Source: Yoonia sp. BS5-3 (GTDB lineage: Bacteria; Pseudomonadota; Alphaproteobacteria; Rhodobacterales; Rhodobacteraceae). Taken from it: DNA of 64,000 nt. The notes beneath the pieces were generated by a model. The model ran no database searches, was not told where the DNA came from, and saw only the letters and a list, made by a program, of their open reading frames with translations. Shown one piece after another: positions 63,770-64,000 of this stretch (its first letter is position 1; each line of letters starts with the position of its first letter). The stretch spans positions 248,001 to 312,000 of the forward strand of contig NZ_CP150951.2 in NCBI RefSeq assembly GCF_038069655.2, given 5' to 3'. The position numbers and the translations under genes are program-made.

Positions 63770-64000
63770 TCCTCTCCTCGGACCATGGTAAAGAAATCCA
63801 CTTTGGTGGCAGCCGCCTTGGCCGCCCGCGCCGTTTTGGCCGCGTCATAACCTGTGCGCAGAGGGGCCAGCACCTGCGCCTCGACCTTATCGGCCTGCGC
63901 GGTCTGCATCAGCGCATCGACCAGCGCCGCTTGCAACGCTTTGTCCCGGCTGCGCCCTTGCACATAGGCGTGACCGACAGCGCCGCAACCCAGCTTGACC
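63766..64000 (-). CDS. phnG: C-P lyase core subunit PhnG, C-terminal part (cut by window edge)
   Basis: The frame is open to the window edge, giving the last roughly 77 residues: VKLGCGAVGHAYVQGRSRDKA, seen as GCGAVGHAYVQGR, then ALVDALMQ and the ATKVDFFTMVRGED end, all typical of PhnG. The true start lies outside the window; a GTG at 63963 is internal and not the start. First known gene of this phnGHIJKLN run. Confidence 0.92.
   Translation of the reverse strand, partial: VKLGCGAVGHAYVQGRSRDKALQAALVDALMQTAQADKVEAQVLAPLRTGYDAAKTARAAKAAATKVDFFTMVRGED

Noticed and set aside
1-64000. CRISPR arrays, tRNA or rRNA genes, prophage and intact insertion sequences
   Set aside because: None was seen when scanning intergenic regions and protein content; short tRNAs could still be missed by eye.

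Overview
The window comes from the chromosome of an alphaproteobacterium. Protein sequences, gene neighbourhoods (urtABCDE, phnGHIJKLN with a DUF1045 gene, YtoQ, DUF6500) and moderately high GC point to the Rhodobacteraceae (Roseobacter group). No rRNA, tRNA, CRISPR array, phage or intact insertion sequence was seen. Genes are densely packed, often with 4-base ATGA stop/start overlaps.

Layout. 1-20.5 kb is largely housekeeping: trpF (partial), a LapA-type membrane protein, ihfB, rpsA, a four-gene insertion (chemoreceptor, secreted Cache protein, CAT-like acetyltransferase, YbjN-like protein) separating rpsA from cmk, an orphan BchE-like radical SAM gene, a pheS/pheT-GNAT-ytoQ-DUF6500 block, a diguanylate cyclase, a lysozyme-like protein, rpmI-rplT, pyk and an N-formylglutamate amidohydrolase gene broken by a one-base shift. 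20.6-25.5 kb is a six-gene operon (GtrA, GT2, LPG-synthase-like membrane protein, APH-type kinase, HAD phosphatase, nucleotidyltransferase) in which every junction is an ATGA overlap. It looks like an uncharacterised pathway for activating and transferring a surface head group or sugar.

25.8-42.8 kb is an exopolysaccharide locus: a LuxR-type regulator followed by algD, alg8, alg44, algA, an algG-like gene, algI, algJ-like, a helical-repeat gene, algX-like, algF-like, a 923-residue Sel1 protein and an algL-like gene. This is an alginate-type pathway, unusual for this group. The polymerising and O-acetylating parts look intact. By eye, the isomerase half of AlgA, the epimerase motif of AlgG and the catalytic histidine of AlgL are missing, and no AlgE porin is present. 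The product may therefore be an acetylated polymannuronate-like polymer with a different export and maturation route. This is the best candidate in the window for an undescribed system variant.

42.9-46.9 kb holds an ABC exporter, a LysE exporter, a striking cluster of TGTACG repeats with a 16-bp palindrome, and a decayed hydrolase gene. 47-53 kb is the urea ABC transporter urtABCDE behind a sigma-54-type promoter. 52.9-56.9 kb is a CoA-ester catabolic operon (acyl-CoA dehydrogenase, ADP-forming acyl-CoA synthetase broken by a homopolymer shift, enoyl-CoA hydratase) of the carnitine type. 57.1-64 kb is the C-P lyase locus phnGHIJKLN and phnM, with two opposite-strand genes set inside it. Function names rest on remembered family motifs; no database search was run.
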